A stretch of DNA of 17,500 nt from Conus ventricosus (lineage: Eukaryota; Mollusca; Gastropoda; Neogastropoda; Conidae), in the NCBI GenBank assembly GCA_018398815.1, contig CM031618.1, positions 44,665,849 to 44,683,348 of the forward strand. The letters are read 5' to 3'. This document shows positions 16,559 to 17,500 of the stretch, piece by piece. Numbering within the stretch: position 1 is the stretch's first letter; each line of letters begins with the position of its first letter. The notes beneath the pieces are model-generated. The model did no database searches, had not been told where the DNA came from, and worked only from the letters and a program-made list of their open reading frames with translations. A program made the position numbers and the translations under genes.

Positions 16559-16985
16559 CAGCAGTCCGTCAGTGTCTGTTACTTTCAGCTTCGCCGCACT
16601 GGCTCTGTGCGGCATCTTCTCTCTGTTGATGCCACATAAACCTTTGTTTCTGCCTTCATTCTATCTAGACTTGATTAATGTAATTCTCTTCTAGCTGGCT
16701 GTCCCCAGAATCTTCTTATTCGTCTCCAGAAAATAGAAAACAATCCAGCCCATTTGATTCTCAGACAACCCTGATCTCCTTCATCTCTATGTTCCTTCTA
16801 GGCAGTTGCGTTCTTCTACCGACTACACTCTGCTCAAAATCCCTCGATTTCGAACTAAAACCTATGGCGATCGTTCTCTTTCTTTTCAGAGTCCTTTTTT
16901 GGAATAAACTCCCAATATCTTTGCGTCGATCAAAACTCTAAGTCTTCCTTCAAGGCATCTCTTAAAACAACCCTCTTCACCTGTC
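16559..16985 (+). pseudogene. non-LTR retrotransposon (LINE) 3' fragment, degenerate and internally deleted
   Basis: Translation in several frames gives blocks typical of the C-terminal end of reverse transcriptases of CR1/L2/Jockey-type LINEs. The first, at about 16,568-16,770, includes LRRTGSVRHLLSVDAT, FILSRLD*CNSLLAGCPQNL and RLQKIENNPAHLILRQP. The second, from about 16,780, includes YVPSRQLRSSTDYTLLKIPR and RTKTYGDRSLSFQSP, then a frame-shifted FWNKLPISLRRS. The thumb region that normally joins these two blocks, with its LHWLP-type motif, is missing, so there is an internal deletion near 16,772. Stops and frame changes show it is dead. No catalytic domain is in the window. Confidence 0.85.
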
Positions 16986-17036
16986 AATAGCAGTTCTTTC
17001 TTCCCCTTCCCTTGTCCATCACATTGATTTTGTGAC

Positions 17037-17379
<343 letters not shown>

Positions 17380-17500
17380 TGGGTGGGTGTCAATATGCAG
17401 CCTTGTTTGTTGATGCATGGTACTTATTGCAATATCCATCTTCTTATTGGTTTCATTTAAAGTTTTTTTTAATAACCTTTTTATGTATTTGTAAGTGCTT

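Overview
This looks like nuclear DNA from an invertebrate animal carrying a large integrated virus-like transposon. The right third is ordinary, microsatellite-rich, gene-poor eukaryotic sequence: long (GT)n, (TC)n and (GA)n arrays, poly-C/poly-T tracts and a dead LINE fragment. That style is common in molluscs, but the species cannot be fixed from the sequence.

Positions 1 to about 11,890 hold most of a Polinton/Maverick (adintovirus-like) element, cut off by the left edge. It encodes a protein-primed family B DNA polymerase, a retroviral-type DDE integrase, a double jelly-roll major capsid protein of the group that genome annotations call F54H12.2-like, and a penton-like minor capsid protein running off the left edge. 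Around these lie nine or more small, tightly packed genes on both strands, most of unknown function and several with membrane segments. No packaging ATPase or adenain-type protease is visible; if present they lie to the left.

The element has two halves of very different quality. From 1 to about 5,870 (penton, two uncharacterised genes, capsid, a small glycine/alanine-rich protein and the polymerase N-terminus) every gene is cut by roughly one frame change per 150-350 bases, yet the peptide sequence stays recognisable through the breaks. From about 5,870 to 11,570 (catalytic polymerase, integrase and seven small genes) I see no break. This may be a sequence-quality boundary, a recombination junction between an old and a young copy, or relaxed selection on virion genes.

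The genes lie close together: convergent neighbours overlap by about 30 bases, divergent neighbours share 18-38 base AT-only gaps, and most start codons directly follow an A-run or TATA-like string. Positions 11,590-11,890 hold a degenerate tandem array of an ~11-base unit with a higher-order ~79-90 base period, probably the terminal region of the element.

To the right: palindromic GC-rich motifs (12,189-12,400); one intronless minus-strand gene of unknown function (12,583-13,239); a 97-base fold-back repeat next to a mirrored microsatellite tract (13,833-14,582); non-coding sequence containing a hammerhead-core-like string (15,021); a LINE 3' remnant with an internal deletion (16,559-16,985); and GT arrays flanking a long G-tract (17,041-17,379).
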